NCBI GenBank assembly: GCA_037043455.1
Contig: JAWPHD010004384.1
Span: 124,001 to 188,000, forward strand
Reading direction: 5' to 3'
From: Cyrtodaria siliqua
Taxonomy: Eukaryota > Mollusca > Bivalvia > Adapedonta > Hiatellidae
DNA length: 64,000 bases
Part shown: in pieces, positions 34,678 to 46,657 of the stretch
How the letters are laid out: each line of letters begins with the position of its first letter
Position numbering within the stretch: the first letter of the stretch is position 1
Notes under the pieces: model-generated
The model's input: the letters and a program-made list of their open reading frames with translations, nothing else
What the model was told of the DNA's origin: nothing
The model's database searches: none
Translations under genes and position numbers: made by a program

Positions 34678-34905
34678 TCTATGGTGATGTGATTTATAAA
34701 CTTCGTAAGATTCTTGGTCATGATCACTTTCATATTATCTTTGTTAAACTTCTTAAAAAGTTTATCAAAAGAGGTTATGACCCTATCATTTTGCAACGCA
34801 CTGCATGCTTGGTGGTGGACCCTTTTACAGTTCGCCACTATGCTTTCCTCTTTAACTGTTCGATGACCGGACAGGCTGTGGACACTATGATGACGCCTAC
34901 CTAAA
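34678..34905 (+). mobile_element. 3' fragment of the RT element seen at 62-64 kb
   Basis: The first 117 bp differ from 63883-64000 at only about three positions. The open frame reads DVIYKLRKILGHDHFH, then YDPIILQRTACLVV, and ends near QAVDTMM before a TAA. This supplies the C-terminal end of the RT protein that the window edge cuts off at 64000. The high identity implies a recent copy. Confidence 0.8.
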
Positions 34906-34909
34906 GCCC

Positions 34910-35440
34910 ATACATGATATAACTTTCTGATCAATTCATGATTTCTCGTAATAACATATTAAACATAATACTATGACAACACCAAATATAAATTTCCATA
35001 AATCAAGATTTCACTCAGGGATACCACGGAGTTGCATAGAATGCTATTTTTAATAGAGGAACGTAAGACACAAGAAAGCAGAAAATCATCAACATTGTAA
35101 AACATACAATGAAATAAAATTACTCTTTTTTTTACTTAAAATATTTCAATTTTATAAACATTCGTCGTGTGAGCAGAAGAATATATTTTACTTTTTTATT
35201 GTGTTGCTTGAAAAAAAATTACTCAGAACCTGTGACAGTAATATTGTAGCCTTTATATGAAGGATGAACCTCTCCGATAATATCGGCCATATCTTTTTCT
35301 TTTTTTTGAAACAGGGAAAAAAAAGGTCAGGGTCGGGACAAAATATAGGTTCGGTCGGGAACTTGAAACACGACTATTTATTTTCCTGGCCTAAACATGT
35401 TGAAGCAAGCTAGTTAAGTAGTTTATTGATTATAGACGAT
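34910..35440. other. no gene seen
   Basis: AT-rich; nothing supported. It may contain a further intron of the beta-lactamase-like gene, but no exon was recognised. Confidence 0.4.
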
Positions 35441-35454
35441 TATGCCCTTAATAC

Positions 35455-35606
35455 CTTGCTGCATCTTTCCGGGTGAGGGTTAGGTCGAATCGCAAACCCC
35501 GGTTTTCTGGCACACCTAGACAGTGGCTCATGAGGTCACGGAGTGTAGCATAGGTGGTGAATTCGGTTTCGTTGTACATGAAGCCCTCGGGAAGCACATC
35601 ACCAGG
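35455..35606 (-). CDS. beta-lactamase-like gene, downstream exon
   Basis: Minus strand, acceptor '...catcaag' before 35606, donor GCAAG|GTATTA after 35455, 50 codons entered in phase 0 and left in phase 2. The peptide begins PGDVLPEGFMYN and contains ATLRDLMSHCLGVPEN, matching the 'tvrdLLsHtSGlp' segment of serine beta-lactamase-related proteins (PF00144-type), followed by LRFDLTLTRKDAA. The phase agrees with the exon at 48382-48585, so both probably belong to one gene with an intron of about 12.8 kb. Further 3' exons, which would carry the YxN motif, were not found. Role in animals: usually a peptidase/esterase-like protein of unknown substrate. Confidence 0.55.
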
Positions 35607-35746
35607 CTTGATGTATATCGACATACTGGTGGATAGACGCACACATAAATGTCTCATATCAATGTTCACATAAGTAAATGTACTGAATACTATTTTAAAC
35701 CGGGCCGTGGGTACTGAATACTCTCTAATTTTCCATGAATACTGCG

Positions 35747-35783
35747 AGGGGGGTGGGGGGGATGGGGGTGGGGGGGGGGGGGT
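35747..35783 (+). repeat. G-run, potential G-quadruplex
   Basis: A run of GGGG-GGGGGG tracts split by single T/A bases, including 13 consecutive G. It explains a false poly-Pro ORF on the minus strand. Confidence 0.8.
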
Positions 35784-35929
35784 GAACAGTCCCATAAGTA
35801 ATTGTCTGACACACATGTACGCAAAATGTAAATGTCTTTCACCAATCCGGATGTCACAATGTAACGATGCCAAAGTATTATTTCATGATTAGAAATAAAC
35901 TGGATTTTAGAGCGAGCTCATATATATGG

Positions 35930-36360
35930 TTGCTGATTTCTGCCATTTGTCGTCTTTTCGTCTTTTCGTTATTTCGTCCCCGAAAAGACGACAGAACGAA
36001 AAGACGACAATGCAGCGCGAAAAGACGACAGAACGAAAAGACGACAGAACGACAGAACGAAAAGACGCCATCAAGGCGAAAAGACGACAGAACGCCACCC
36101 GAAAAGACGTCTTTTCGCGCTTGAAATGGTGTCTTTTCGTTCGGTCGTTCTGTCGCCGTTTCTTTCTGTCGTCTTTTCGCGCTGCATTTGCCGTCTTTTC
36201 GTTCTGTCATTCTGTCGTCTTTTCGTTCTGTCGTTCTGTCGTCTTTTCGTTCTGTCGTCTTTTCGCCTTCCGGTTGACTACTAAAAGTCGTGACGATTTT
36301 GAACTGTCGGAGAATCGGGCAAAATCGACAGGGAGTATGCATACCGTATGTTCAATAGAT
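35930..36360 (+). mobile_element. foldback element of short GAAAAGAC/GACAGAAC words, copy 1
   Basis: The left half is a run of 'gaaaagacgacagaac'-type words and the right half is its reverse complement ('gttctgtcgtcttttc'), with a fold centre near 36108-36120. The flanks are 'gctgatttctgccatttgtc' on the left and 'catac(c)gtatgttcaat' on the right. A second copy lies inverted at 42918-43446. The K/D/R-rich ORFs are by-products. Its right edge directly touches the LINE 3' end. Confidence 0.8.
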
Positions 36361-36361
36361 A

Positions 36362-36385
36362 ATAAAAAGATAGATAGATAAACTT
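36362..36385 (-). other. LINE 3' terminus with (TATC)n tail
   Basis: On the minus strand 'aataaagtttatctatctat' ends in TATC repeats, a typical microsatellite 3' tail of CR1-like LINEs. It marks the insertion point next to the foldback copy 1. Confidence 0.6.
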
Positions 36386-37601
36386 TATTAATACTAAAGA
36401 CCAAATGGCCTATCAGTATACAATACAAAATACACATAATATTTATAATTAAACCGTCAATGGTTTGCAGTGATCAATTTTAACAGTATTACTAGTATGT
36501 AGTATATTCATTATTGTCTAACTGTAAATACATGTTTGTTATTTTCAAATATATGTTTATACGTATAATCGTTATAACCTTTTATTTTCTTATTATCTTA
36601 AGGTAAGGCTTACAACAAAGTAGAAAAGTATATGACTTTTTACATCAGACAGATATGTCATTTGACATTATATGATAAATAAACAAGTAAGAGGAGGAAT
36701 TCTCCTATGTTATATCGTAAGTTTCGTTTCTTTTTTGAAAGCTTTCAAAAGTAAAAATAGCGAGATTTCTAACAATTTTAACATTTTTTGATTGCAACAA
36801 TTCTATAAATTTGGGTATATTTGGCCTTTTCCAAAAAACGTTTTAATATACACCTCTCTTAAATCATGATAAAGTGGACATTCTAGTATAAAATGAAATT
36901 CGTCTTCTAAAGAATTACATAGTTTACATTTTCTTTCTGAAAGTGTATTTTTGCAGGTTTGTGCCCCTTTCCAGTCTCTATTTCAAGTCTGTGAGATGAC
37001 ACTCTAAGTCTAGTTAATGCTAATCTAATTTTTTTGATAGTAACATTACTAAGTAGGGTTTAAAACTGAATTCCGATAACAAAATGTAACAATTGGCTCT
37101 AGTTGAATTTGATAAATTTTCGTTCTATTTCTGTACAAAAGTATCATTTAATCTCTGATTAAATAGAGAAAGAAAACTATTTACATTTCCAACCCCTTGA
37201 AAAAACCATACATCATAAAATCCTAATCTTTCAAGAACAATTTTCACAGATCTAACCCAAGAAATCTTATTTGGATATTTGTCTAAGTCTGCTAACAGTG
37301 CAACTTTAATATATTTTAACTCATTGCATTTCAAAAGTTTAAACCAATAACGAATAATAGCTTTTATTCTATATTGTTGTAATGTAGTTCTTCCTAACTC
37401 TCCCTAAATAATTATCGTTTTGAGTTTGAATTTTTACTCCTAATAAATGTTTACAAAATTGTAAATGAACTCGTTCGATTACTTTAGCCTCTGAAAACCC
37501 CCAAACTTCAGCTCCATAGTTCAAAATATGTAAAATTAGTTTATCAAATAAATCTAACATATGACTCACAGATATATCATGAAATTTATATACATCTGAT
37601 T

Positions 37602-38560
37602 TTAATTTGTATATTGCTTTGAGAGCTTGTCCCCTAGTTCCTCGTGGGTTTCTCTGAAAGACCCACCAGTTGTAAAAACTATCCCTAAATACGTAAATTT
37701 GTTGACAATATCAAGTTGTAAGCCATTATAGATAAAATGTATATTTCTTCTGTTTCTCCCACCTTTTTTAAACACCATAACTTTTGTTTTATTCTCATTT
37801 ACTGTAAGTTTCCATTTAGTACAATAATCATGCAAAATATTTAAACCATCCTGTAAACCGCTCTCGTTTTCTGAAAAGATATCTATGTCATCAGCGTAAA
37901 GAAGTAAGCATAACTTTAACATTCCCATATCAATTCCCGTATATCCTTTTAAAATAAAAGTTTCTTCAAGGTCATTCAGATACATGGAAAACAAACATCT
38001 TGAATGTCATTCACCCTGAGCGACTCCCAGAAAACATGTATATGCTTCGCTCAACTCACTCTCATATTTAACACGTGATTTTACATTTTTGTACATAGAT
38101 TTAATAACTTCTAAGATTTTTCCCCTTACCCCAGTCTTTATGAGTTTATACCATAATATATCTCTTTCAATAAAATCAAAGGCTTTGGTAAAATCAATAA
38201 AGGCGACATATAATTTTTTGTTATCATTCAACAAATGGGATATTACACCGTGTTCAATAAATATATTATCAATAGTTCCCATATGTTTTCTAAAACCAGC
38301 TTGTGCTTCTATATAAATATATATAAATATAAATATGTAATTTTTTTTGCCAAAGTACTAAGTAAAGTTATGCCTCTATAATTTTCCGGTTTATTAACAT
38401 CCCCCTTTTTGTGTAATGGTATGACATAACCCTCTGACCATTTTTCTGGGAAATAGCCAATGTCTAAGATTTTGTTGAACAATTTACTTAAATAACCAAT
38501 TAAATAGTTGATCCCATACTTAAAAAATTCGTTAATGACAAGATCTGGCCCTCCTGAACG
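37602..38560 (-). pseudogene. LINE ORF2 reverse transcriptase region
   Basis: The segments in order are GYFPEKWSEGYVIPLHKKGD (near 38450), FIDFTKAFDFIERDILWYKL (38215-38155), then a QGE motif where the family continues with CLSP but here TGA follows (38007-38009). In the same frame come LFSMYLNDLEE, LLLYADDIDIFSE (YADD catalytic site near 37885) and KWKLTVNENKTKVMVF. The domain is well preserved apart from a TGA and frameshifts, suggesting moderate age. Confidence 0.85.
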
Positions 38561-39212
38561 GTTTAAACCTAATTCCCTGCATGCTGTGCTTATTTCACCG
38601 TGTGTTATTTTGTGATCTAATTCTTCAAAGATGATTTGTATTTCACCATTAAGATATATTTCATTAAAAAATATAACATCTTCATCTGGTTGAAAAAAAA
38701 GCCGACTCTGGATTATTTATTGACTTGAAATATTCTGCAAAATGAGACGCCTTTAGCGACTTTTAACATTTTCCAGTACTCTTTCGCATTTTTGTAACGC
38801 ATGTTTTCTAATGTTTTTTTTGTTTTTTATCACACTCACATTTTTTGTTTCTAATAATATTTTTATAGTCAGTTCGAGCTTTCGTTAAACTGTGTTTTGT
38901 TAATTCTAAAATAGTTTAGTTTTTCATAAAATTCGCACTGCTTTTCTTTACATGTCGAATCATACCATGGTTGAGTATTCCAATCGGAATTGCAATTTCT
39001 ATCGTCAATTTTCTTTTTAAATAAATGACCACACGTATCATCGAACATTTTATAAAAACTATTTATGTTATTATCAATTTCGTTTTCGGAAGAAACGGTG
39101 TTTAGATTGTCTTCAATACTATTAAGATTATTTTTAAAAAGGTTCGTGCCAAGCATTTCGTTGAATAAACACGCTTTATCGTTATTCCATTTATAAGAGT
39201 ATTCAACGTATT

Positions 39213-40073
39213 CTAGATCGCATTGACTCTCACAATTAACATTTGTTGTTTACCAAATGAAAACAAAATAGAACAGTGATCTGATAAAGCATTTGGTTCA
39301 TCAACTACATATGAAGTAAACAATGTCATTAAATTAGTCCGGCATAAAACATAATCAACTACACTACTCCCATTATGTGTAATACATGTAAACTTCCCTA
39401 ATCCTTTATCATTCCCTAATCGTCCATTCATAATTCGCATACTTGATGATTTGCAAACATTTAAGAAAAAAATTCCATTTTCGTTTGTGTTTTTGTCCTC
39501 AGAATCTCTTCGTAATGAAACGTCTTCTACATAATCGTCCGGTAATAAGTTCAAATGAAATAAATATTCATTCTCAACATAATCAAAACGCGTCCCCACT
39601 CTCGAATTCATATCCGCTGTAATTAAAAAATTACATTTATTGTCAAACTTATTTTCAAAATACAACATATCATCGGCAATAATATCAAAAATATTTTGTT
39701 GTACAAACACTTCTCTTCTACTTCCACTTGGAATATTATAACATAAACATAATAATAACGGTTCATTTAAACCGAATAACTTTCCATTCAATTTAAGCCA
39801 TATAATACAATCATCTACAGTTTTTAATGATAAATCATCCGTAACCAAATGGTTGGAAATGTATATAATTAAACCCCCACTGTCTCTACGTGCATTTTTA
39901 AGCTTTACCGTCCAGAGTAATGCGTAACAAGTGAAACCATCTATTTCATAATTGAGTTCATTATTTAACCATGTTTCAGTAAACAGAATTATATCATTGG
40001 TTTTGAAAATAAGTTTAACTTCCTCAGATTGTAACTTGTTATAGCTTTTCCCAATAAGTCCTTGAATGTTCAA
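39213..40073 (-). pseudogene. LINE ORF2 APE-like endonuclease domain
   Basis: This 286-codon open frame has the AP-endonuclease motif series: FTETWLNNEL, ITADMNSRVG, SSVVDYVLCR and ALSDHCSILFSF. The real ORF2 start lies upstream in a shifted frame (about 40090-40250, basic N-terminal part), so a frameshift separates it from the initiation region. It would nick target DNA to prime reverse transcription. Confidence 0.85.
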
Positions 40074-40533
40074 TACACAAAATCGAATTCCCTCCCCTCC
40101 GCTTTCCTATTTGTGATCGTCCCCATCATTGGGTTTTTGTATACGTGAGAATCGCCTGTGACGTCATTTGTGATTTCCCGTGCTGTAAAGTTAATGTTGC
40201 GTGTCGTCGATTTGTTTACGGACAGTGACCTAGTTCTGCGATGTGTATTCACTTGAGCCTTGAGTGTTTCCTGAGGATTTGTTTTACGTTGTGTAATTTT
40301 TGGATTTACAGGAGTATTTGTCTCGACCTGTTTTTGGAATAACTGTGCTGGCCTAATAAATGGTGATTCTTTTGCTTTGACATCAATCTGAGCACATGGT
40401 AAATCAACGGTATCACGTGTTGCCTCCAGGCGAACTGCATGTGACTTATCATTTGATTTGTCTTCCAGGGTCTCGTGTTAATTGTTTACCTTTTCGGTGT
40501 GGGCGTTGTCTTCGCTGGTTTGTGTACGTTCTG

Positions 40534-41580
40534 TTACTTTGGATCGTGCAATAGGATTTTTAAATACCGAGTCTGGAAAACATTGGCTGCATCTGCACCA
40601 TCAAAAGCTGCGTTATTCGAGTATGCACTAATGTTTCGCTGTGTTTTGTGTGACGTCCGTGTCTGTGCATGTGTTTCAATTTCGTCCGTAAGTTCGAAAC
40701 CATCAATCCTGATTTCGCGTAATACATTGAACCACTCGGGAAATATATCGTCCGCCATACTACCATCATTGAATAATTTTGCTGGGTATCTGATTTGGAC
40801 TTTTTTTCTTTTTGAACGCGCGTCTTTCGCGTTTTCTGACATGTACAGCTTCTTTCGTGCATCCGCAATCTCCTTTGGGTAGTCCCGATCCATACCAAAC
40901 GGTGTGCCCTTTAACTTGTACGCGTTTTCGAGTACGATTTCCGTATCGACGTAATCCCTGAGGCGCACAATTATCGGACGTTTAGGGTCGTATCTACCTC
41001 TGTACGCTTGGTTAACTACTGACCCGAGGCGGTGAGCACGCTCTATGCAAATATCGGTTGTGTCAATATTTAGTTCATATCTCAAGAAATTTGGAATCAA
41101 TGTTTTGCAATCAAATGTAGATTTTCTGTGATTCCCCCAAAATATCAGATTATTTCTCCTGATCCTAGCCTCAAGATCTATTGATTTATATGACAGCATC
41201 TTAAGTTTGCGCGATTATATGTCTATGATTTTTTCAACCCTCTCCGTGCGTTTACCTGCCATATATACACGTTGATTTACACTCCTGGTGTCATCTAAAC
41301 ATTTATTTTGATTTTCTTCAACTAATCTAAGTTTCTCATAGTTTCTATTTAGACTGTTGAAAAGGCATGTCAATATTTCGTTTTGTTTCAATTGTGTGAA
41401 ACACTCACTGTTTAAACTGTCAGTGCTTATCTTCTTGCGTTTTCCCCTCGATCCTTCGACCACCCAGCCATTACCCCGCCCATCGTTCATCTCAAAGCGG
41501 TTCTGTGTTGGCACCGAAAAATCCATTCCATCTTCAACACTCATACCCGACGAATCACTACTATAGCCACCGAGAGCCAT
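40534..41580 (-). pseudogene. LINE ORF1 (RRM-type, Transposase_22-like) with one stop
   Basis: Two stretches lie in one frame, 41580-41215 and 41199-40534, separated only by an in-frame TAA after VEKIIDI. The N-terminal part is acidic/serine-rich with a likely coiled coil (NEILTCLFNSLNRNYEKL). The second part begins RRNNLIFWG and holds RPIIVRLRDYVDTEIVLENA and YPKEIADARKKLYM, matching the RRM and C-terminal domain of L1-type ORF1 RNA-binding proteins. Alone it would be about 350 residues, a normal length. Confidence 0.8.
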
Positions 41581-41649
41581 TGCTATTAGCACTCAAAATA
41601 TAAAGACTTCAACCACTTATTTTACCCTTTGTTACTGTATTTTATTGTT

Positions 41650-42900
41650 TTTCCTTAGCAAATTAAAAAAATATTTGCCACCGTTGACCGGAAGTACGTC
41701 AAATATCAATAAACGAAGGGTACTAGTTCTGTTAATTTTTTTATATAAACGCAGAATGGTCATCATAATTATATTGAACACTAGTCTTGCGTAAGGCAAT
41801 AAACATGTAATTTATGGCATGTCGAATAAAAGTAATGAATTGTATTGGTTCTGCAACTCATTAATTAGTTTTTCACACCTTATATAATGAATATTGAAGT
41901 GAGAATTATATGTTTGGCTTTATCTTAATCAGTTCTTTTTGAAAGTGTCAAGATTTAATTGCACTATGTATATTATATGAACAGAGGATCTTAAATGAGT
42001 TCATATTTAATAGTTGTGTATGACCGTAACCTGGCTGTATGATCTTGTATAACACATGTATAAAGTTACAGTCCATTATGTAAATCAATTTCGGAGATAC
42101 AAGCTTATATGTACATAACAACTTCAGACAATTTCTCTCTTTTTTTAGAAAGAGTCGAGCTAACATATTAAATATTAAGAACGTGTATATGTGTTACCTC
42201 CTTTCTTGACTATTGTATTTCATATGGTGTAGATATAGTTCTAAACTATAAACGTATTACCATCAAAAAAGGTCCACCCTCATACTGTTTGATATGTTAC
42301 ATAACTATTTTAAATAACATATTAAGAGAAAATCAAATATCACGGTAAGGAATTTATTGACTTCCAAATGAACAATCATGTTAGCACATACATGTTTAAC
42401 AGTTCCGTATAATATGAAACACATTCTTAATTATGTTTGCTATACCATCCCCTACATTGATAAATATAAGGTATAATCATTGTGATATGATGGTTTCAAC
42501 AAACGGTCCCGGAAAGTTAGTGTTAAATTTAAATGTCAATATTTTGCTTGCCATTTGTTTGAATAGATCGAAGAATATGAGCCAAAATCGTGTCTATTAT
42601 TAAGTTGCCCCGGAAAGTAAATCATTAAATACAAAGTAATTTTATTACATTTTACATAAACAAATCCATAGTTATGTCCGTTAAACCATCCTACATTGTT
42701 GCATACCAAATTTAATTAATAAGAATATAAAGTTTACTCGAAACATTGTAATTAGTACGACTGGTCCAGACATGATCATCAGTATCAGTCCCGGAAAGTT
42801 ACTACTAAATTACAAAGTCAAACTTATTATTTTTATGTTATGTTTTAATATTCATATTAAATGAACCATTCTGCGTTTATAAAAAAACATTTAAAAGAAA
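41650..42900. other. no gene; faint repeats
   Basis: AT-rich. The phrase 'cccggaaagt(t/a)a' followed by 'aaat..aaagt(c/a)a' occurs near 42508, 42610 and 42790, suggesting an old irregular repeat. No ORF of note. Confidence 0.4.
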
Positions 42901-42917
42901 TAGTAACCATCCGTTTA

Positions 42918-43446
42918 TTATTGATTGGACATAAGGTATGCACACATCCTGCCTTTTTTACCCATTTCCCCAACAATTCAAAATCGTCTCCGATTTTTAT
43001 TTTAGTAGTCCGCGTGAAATGGCCGAAATGACCGAAAGGTCCATGCCAACCGGAAGGCGAAAAGATGACAGAACGAAAAGACGACAGAACGACAGAACGA
43101 AAAGACGACGAGTGCAGCGCGAAAAGACGACAGAAAGAAAAGAAGGCAGAACGACAGAACGAAAAGACAGAACGCCATGGGAAAAGACGAAAAGACGACA
43201 ATATCAAATGGCGTCTTTTCGCGCTGAAGTTTCGTCTTTTCATTATTTCACGTGGCGTTCTGTCGTCTTTTCGCCCTTGAAATGGCGTCTTTTCGTTCTG
43301 TCGTTCTGTGGTCTGTTCGTTCTGTCGACTTTTCGCGCTGCATTTGTTGTCCTTTCGTCCTGTCGTCTTTTCGTTCTGTCGTCTTTTCGGGGGCGAAATA
43401 ACGAAAAGACGAAAATACGACAAATGGCAGAAATCAGCCAGCATAC
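42918..43446 (-). mobile_element. foldback element of short GAAAAGAC/GACAGAAC words, copy 2 (inverted)
   Basis: Reverse-complement relative of 35930-36360. Its right edge reads 'gacaaatggcagaaatcagc' and its left edge 'gacataaggtatgcacaca', both complementary to the corresponding edges of copy 1. It abuts the TIR of the DNA transposon at 43447, so the transposon probably inserted into its flank. Confidence 0.8.
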
Positions 43447-43481
43447 ATATCGTCCGTGACAGCCAAAAGGTGCTATCAGCA
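43447..43481 (+). repeat. left TIR of the DNA transposon
   Basis: ATATCGTCC then (G)TGACAGCCAAAAGG, TGCTATCAGCA; paired with 47423-47458. Confidence 0.8.
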
Positions 43482-43909
43482 TTTTTCATAGTTTTGAGAA
43501 AATGGCTGTTAAATATTTAAACATGTATTACAAATCAGGATTTATTCGGAACTAAATGAAATTACATACACCAATTGCTTTGGGTTGTTACAATACACAT
43601 GAAAAATATGGAACTTGAATATTAATATAAAAGGCCTTATTTGGCATGTCTTGCTGATGAGACCTTTTGGCTGCCCACGATCATGATTTTTTTGTAGTAC
43701 TACTGACCTCCAAAAAGTCCCAACAGCAAGACATAAGTCAGGTTATTAGTTAAAATCAACACTAGCTGTTTTGTATTGACGTTAAAAGGTCTCAACAGCA
43801 TAGCATAATTAAATTATAAAGACACACTAACACTAAATGTTTTGTATTTACAGCAGTTTGTTGTGTGCAATATTTCAGTGGTTCCTTTTTACTATTCATC
43901 ATCCGTGTC

Positions 43910-46657
43910 TTAGTCCGAATCCTCCAGAACATCGGGGCATGGCAACCTGTCTTTAACCTTTTTATTTGTTGACATATTTTCATAATATGGACAATATATC
44001 TCAGGTATGACATATCCCCTACACAAATCCAACAAATCATTTTTCTTCGCTACAGAAATCGGTATTTTATCCTTAAATGCCATCGGCATCTTATCAGCTG
44101 TTGCTGGTCTCCCTCTCAGTGCTCTGTTAACATTTATGTACATGAAATCGTCATTTTCAAAGTCATGCTTAACAAGAATTTGGTCTGGATGACTCTTGGC
44201 TACTTTTAACACCTTGACCTTGAGCCAGTTAATCTTGGTTCCATCCGAGCTTTGAAATTTGTGTATGTGTTTTTCGCATACTTTTTCAGGTCATACAAGT
44301 TATCATACCTCAAGGGTACGACAACGTAAGGCTTGTTCCTTCTTGCCATTTGAAATATTGTGTCCCACTGATCTGGTACAAACAATGAGGTTTGTTTTTT
44401 GGCATGTTCAATTGCCGAATGCATGGAGTCACATTCCATTTGAGTATGCCCGGATTCTAAGAACATTTGCTCAATTATTTGAATGTATGGATGAAAGAAA
44501 ATTGTGTACAGTAGTCATGATGCTAAATACTGATTCCTATTTTGGCCCGAGCAGCAGTCAGAGTAGAGAATAACATGTTTAATATTTGCTGGTAACGAAT
44601 TAAGATGGGTCAAAACACATGTTCCGATTTCCGACGATCCTCTTTGGCCATGAGTCTCATTCCAAATGTAGCATGTGCCTACGGAGTCATCTAATGAATA
44701 GATGGTGAGGTTATAGCTGTTCAGTTTTCGTTTGTAGTACGTTTGAGAAACGTTGGAACATGGGGTCTGTAATACTGCTTGTAAATCAAATGTAGCTACA
44801 AAAAGTTCTTTATCACCTTTCGCCTATTTTAAACAGCATCTTTCTCAAGCCTTGCCTGTTCCTTTCTGTGTAAATGTTCATTGTAAATGACTTCATCTGC
44901 AGCAGAAACATTTCCTGATTTCTTCTTTTCAATAAATTTGTTACATCTTCCACATGTATCCTTTTTGGGTTTGTGAAATGAGAGGTTATAATCATTGCAG
45001 AATATATTTCTGTACACTCTTTCACTAACTGCATCCATTCCATCCTCCTGGCATTTTGTTTGATAAAGTTCGTGCATTTTTCGAATAGATAGGTCTTGGT
45101 TTAAGAATTTTCGTGCTGTACTTTTTCTTTTATAATGTGATTCAACAACAGGGAACGATTCGATGTGTCTCTTTATATACGTTCTTGTACTGTCATCGGT
45201 TTTATTTGCAGGTGTGTGTTTTCCCCTCTGATCAGTGCCCCTGTAGGTTCTAAATCGTTTCTTTCGCAGTGTGCAGTCCACGACTTTCGTTCAAATACAA
45301 AGGGTTTTTAGAAAAAAACTTTTAGATACTTTAATTCGTTGAGTCCCAACTGGCAAGTAGTACTTTCTTGATTGGTGCTTCTTTGTGCGCCCATATCTGT
45401 TGCTCGTTGCAACAACTTCTACGTGTTGGCAAACAAAATCGCGTTTCCTTTCCAATGACATTGTCATATCGTAGTAAGAATTAGAAATCTGTTGCCTGAT
45501 TTCTTCACTGATATTTTCGCCACACTTATTTTTGCAGTTTGTGCACGTTGACCGCTGTACATTCCTTGGGCCCATTTCTCTTTTGGTACTAGCGGATTTG
45601 CAGGATTGTCCAGTATTCCTTTTGTTTTTCCGTATGTTCTTCTTCCATTGTTGAACATTTGGTGTTCTTTTTCTTGACTGGTTTACCTTTTTTGGGGAAA
45701 CATAGTTTGCTTTTTTTCTTGGTGTTGCACATTTGTTTGAAGATGTACGTTTGGATAGGGTTTTGGTCATATGCTTTTCTACTCCACCGCCAACTTCTGT
45801 TTTAATTGGTGTTGATGAGTTACTGTTGCCGGTAGTCACACTCTGATTGTTTATGCTTCGAACACAAGAATCCTAATGTTCATAACCGGGCATAGCCAAA
45901 TATGTCAATTCGATATCTGTTGTATCTGCCTGGATATCTTCCCTAAATCCGGTGTAACACGAATAATAGGGCTGTTAAGTCTGCTGGTATATATTGTTAT
46001 GTTTTTCATTAACAGATTTGCAGTGGCTAGCGGAATGACATCCGACATTTCGACATTCCAAATTTCATCTTGTCCTAAAATATTGACCACCTTTCCATAA
46101 TTTTCAGACATTTCCAATTCATCTTGCGCATGTTTTTTGAAAATATAGCCGATGCAATGTCTTTCATTTTCAGTTAAGTGTGTACATAGTTTTGACCTGA
46201 GATCAGTAACAGTCATTTCTATACATATTTGGTGAATTATAGCATTGAAAAAACAGTTTCCATCTGGTTGTATCAGTTCCCTCTCTTGTCCGTTACTACT
46301 AAGAAGATTCGTAATTCTTTTTTCGGAAAATATTTTTAACATTGTATTTAAATCATGTTCAGCTTTACCTTTCTGCAAAACTTCTTGAAGTTCTGTGTCT
46401 TGAGGCTGTGTTGCAGTAGATGTAACATTGGTTTGTTTCTTTGGTTTATTTCTTGCATACTGCCCTACCTGCTCTCATTTCAGTGAGCGTATTCTTTTTT
46501 TCATCCATTTTCGTTTTCTTTTGTCAACAGTTGGAGTCGGAGAACCATCAGATTGTGAAGAACTTTTACTTAAAGTCACATAGTTTGCATCTAAGTCGCT
46601 GTCCTCATAATTGGAAGATACTCATTGTGTAAATTTCTTCATCCGACCATTCTACAT
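43910..46657 (-). pseudogene. OTU protease + transposase-like (DUF7869-type) fusion, broken
   Basis: Reading on the minus strand there is a short acidic N-terminus (MDVEWSDEEIYT), a basic segment (VDKRKRKWMKKRIRS), and an OTU domain (46378-45905). A long Lys/Arg-rich linker follows (TSSNKCATPRKKANYVSPK and CTNCKNKCGENISEEI). A Cys-containing DTCGRCNKF segment comes near 44960. Then comes an RNase-H-like region with YSLDDSVGTCYIWNETHG, ILYSDCCSGQNRN and FLESGHTQMECDSMHS, then FVPDQWDTIFQMARRNKPY, and a tail ending VLEDSD. The Asp, Asp and Glu/Asp in the three blocks could be DDE catalytic residues (inference). There are at least three in-frame stops (after PGYEH, KTLCI and QYLAS) and at least three frameshifts. 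Pieces are collinear with one ORF of roughly 900 codons, probably intronless. Confidence 0.7.
45905..46378 (-). pseudogene. OTU-type cysteine protease domain
   Basis: The open frame carries the OTU hallmark ELIQPDGNCFFNAIIHQI (Asp and catalytic Cys in DGNC), then helices and EIWNVEMSDVIPLATANLL (typical 'w.g..ei.alA..l'). The C-terminal His block would be in LTYLAMPGYEH, which lies in the next frame after a frameshift near 45925. OTU enzymes cleave ubiquitin or ubiquitin-like chains; in a transposon the target is unknown. Confidence 0.8.

Larger units (their letters stand above)
36362..41640 (-). mobile_element. non-LTR retrotransposon (APE-type LINE), nearly full length, decayed
   Basis: Minus strand, 5' end near 41640. 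It carries ORF1 (41580-40534), an endonuclease (40073-39213), an RT (about 38560-37800, catalytic YADD), a C-terminal region with NYGAEVWGF and QFCKHLLGVK (37569-37369), and further conserved tail segments such as WVRSVKIVLERLGFYDVW (37334-37125) and SSHRLEIETG (about 37000). The 3' end is at about 36362, with AATAAAG-type sequence and a short (TATC)n tail. Several frameshifts and stops inactivate ORF2. The architecture suits the CR1/Jockey group; clade placement needs a tree. Confidence 0.9.

Noticed and set aside
34668..34934. 88-codon minus-strand ORF
   Set aside because: Shadow of the RT fragment on the plus strand, which has clear family motifs.
35878..36381. K/R/D/T-rich ORFs up to 154 codons on both strands
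   Set aside because: Direct translation of the GAAAAGAC/GACAGAAC foldback; open on both strands because the words lack stops.
42857..43489. 210- and 173-codon ORFs
   Set aside because: Same foldback family, second copy; no homology-like motifs.
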